64,000 nucleotides of DNA from Lysobacter antibioticus (lineage in GTDB: Bacteria; Pseudomonadota; Gammaproteobacteria; Xanthomonadales; Xanthomonadaceae), in assembly GCF_001442535.1 (NCBI RefSeq), contig NZ_CP013141.1, forward strand, positions 2,563,528 to 2,627,527. Reading direction: 5' to 3'. Positions 63,418 through 64,000 of this stretch are shown in pieces; the stretch's first letter is position 1; each line of letters begins with the position of its first letter. The notes beneath the pieces are model-generated. The model saw nothing but the letters and a program-made list of their open reading frames with translations, ran no database searches and had not been told where the DNA came from. A program made the translations under genes and the position numbers.

Positions 63418-64000
63418 ATGCTGGATGAAAAATTTGCGATAGCGTGCGCCCTCGCGCTATTCGTCACCTGTATCGCGATGTACGCGATGCATCCCTTGGC
63501 CGAACACATCGGCCTGGTCGACCGGCCCAATGCGCGCAAGCGGCATCAGGGGCATATCCCGGTCATCGGCGGCCTGTGTTTCTTCGCCGGCCTGCTCGCC
63601 GGCGCGGTCTATCTCGGTCTGGCCGATCGCTATGCGCTCTCGCTGCTCGGCAGCGCCGCGCTGATCGTGGTGGTCGGCGCGATCGACGACGCCAAGGACC
63701 TCAGCGTTCGCTCGCGCCTGTTCGTGCAGGTTCTGGCGACCGGCCTGATGATCACCGGCAGCGGCCTCTACCTCAACGACGTCGGCAACGTCTTCGGCAC
63801 CGGTCCGATCCGCCTCGGTCTCCTCGGCATTCCGCTGACCGTGATCGGCGTAGTCGGCTTGATCAATGCCTTCAACATGCTCGACGGCATCGACGGCCTG
63901 GCCGGCAGTCTGGCCCTGGTCAGCATCGCCGCGATCCTGCTGTTCGATCGCGCCGGCCTACTCTCGCAAGGCGCCCTGCCTTTGCTGCCGGTGCTGTTCG
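63418..64000 (+). CDS. WecA/MraY-family undecaprenyl-phosphate sugar-1-phosphate transferase (runs off the right edge)
   Basis: The first 194 residues are present, from ATG 63418. Several membrane spans are seen (for example IACALALFVTCIAMYAM, GLCFFAGLLAGAVYLGL). The catalytic Asp pair lies in VGAIDDAKDL and the metal/nucleotide motif in NAFNMLDGIDGLAG. The loop RPNARKRHQGHIPVIGG is typical of the WecA branch. It should load the first sugar phosphate on the lipid carrier for the polymer exported by Wza-Wzc. Confidence 0.92.
   Translation, partial: MLDEKFAIACALALFVTCIAMYAMHPLAEHIGLVDRPNARKRHQGHIPVIGGLCFFAGLLAGAVYLGLADRYALSLLGSAALIVVVGAIDDAKDLSVRSRLFVQVLATGLMITGSGLYLNDVGNVFGTGPIRLGLLGIPLTVIGVVGLINAFNMLDGIDGLAGSLALVSIAAILLFDRAGLLSQGALPLLPVLF

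Overview
The window is high-GC DNA with dense, mostly bacterial-type genes. It fits a Lysobacter-like gammaproteobacterium (Xanthomonadaceae/Lysobacteraceae), close to the myxin producer Lysobacter antibioticus. The main support is a phenazine locus that pairs the phzB-G core with tailoring enzymes of the myxin/iodinin N-oxide route. Paralogous secreted subtilases, GTAG-type REP sequences and a Gfc-type capsule locus agree. The species call is inference. No tRNA, rRNA, CRISPR array, transposase or phage gene was seen.

Layout. 1-9.8 kb is a secretion and protease region. It holds a left-truncated autotransporter on the minus strand, two tandem subtilisin-PKD-P-domain proteases with duplicated leaders, and a divergent CadC-like membrane regulator with a TPR-like half. 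10.1-24.8 kb is the phenazine cluster. The leftward operon phzC-D-E-orf-G-F-B makes phenazine-1,6-dicarboxylate. The rightward genes phzM, phzX, phzS and phzNO1 hydroxylate, N-oxidise and methylate it, and a PAS-LuxR regulator closes the region. 25.2-31.1 kb is a compact four-gene operon: an alpha/beta hydrolase, a CHAT-fold protein lacking its catalytic cysteine, an intact CHAT protease and a C25/gingipain-like caspase-fold protein. I recognise no described system with this make-up. It is the best candidate for something new.

31.2-40.2 kb is mixed: secreted hypotheticals, a cardiolipin synthase, a DUF1328 peptide, a UbiB-type kinase, an SDR, a CBS protein, a thioredoxin-reductase remnant and a small gene interrupted by an in-frame TAG. 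40.3-45.0 kb is a leftward chaperone-usher-like surface fibre operon whose usher-like barrel ends in an SdrD-B-like domain. 45.5-46.4 kb encodes a Vps62-like protein. A non-coding composite of nested inverted repeats follows at 46.5-47.3 kb. 48.2-54.1 kb is a five-gene valine/isobutyrate catabolic operon with overlapping genes, preceded by a clear cobalamin riboswitch. This is an unusual target for that riboswitch, although valine breakdown ends in propionyl-CoA and so meets B12-dependent metabolism. 54.2-64 kb is a divergent polysaccharide locus: Wza, GfcC and YjbH leftward, and Wzb-like phosphatase, Wzc-like tyrosine kinase and a truncated WecA-family transferase rightward.

Most genes use ATG with recognisable ribosome binding sites. 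GTG is used for phzNO1 and wzb, and TTG probably for two others. Many long open frames lie antisense to real genes because of the codon bias, and these were left out.
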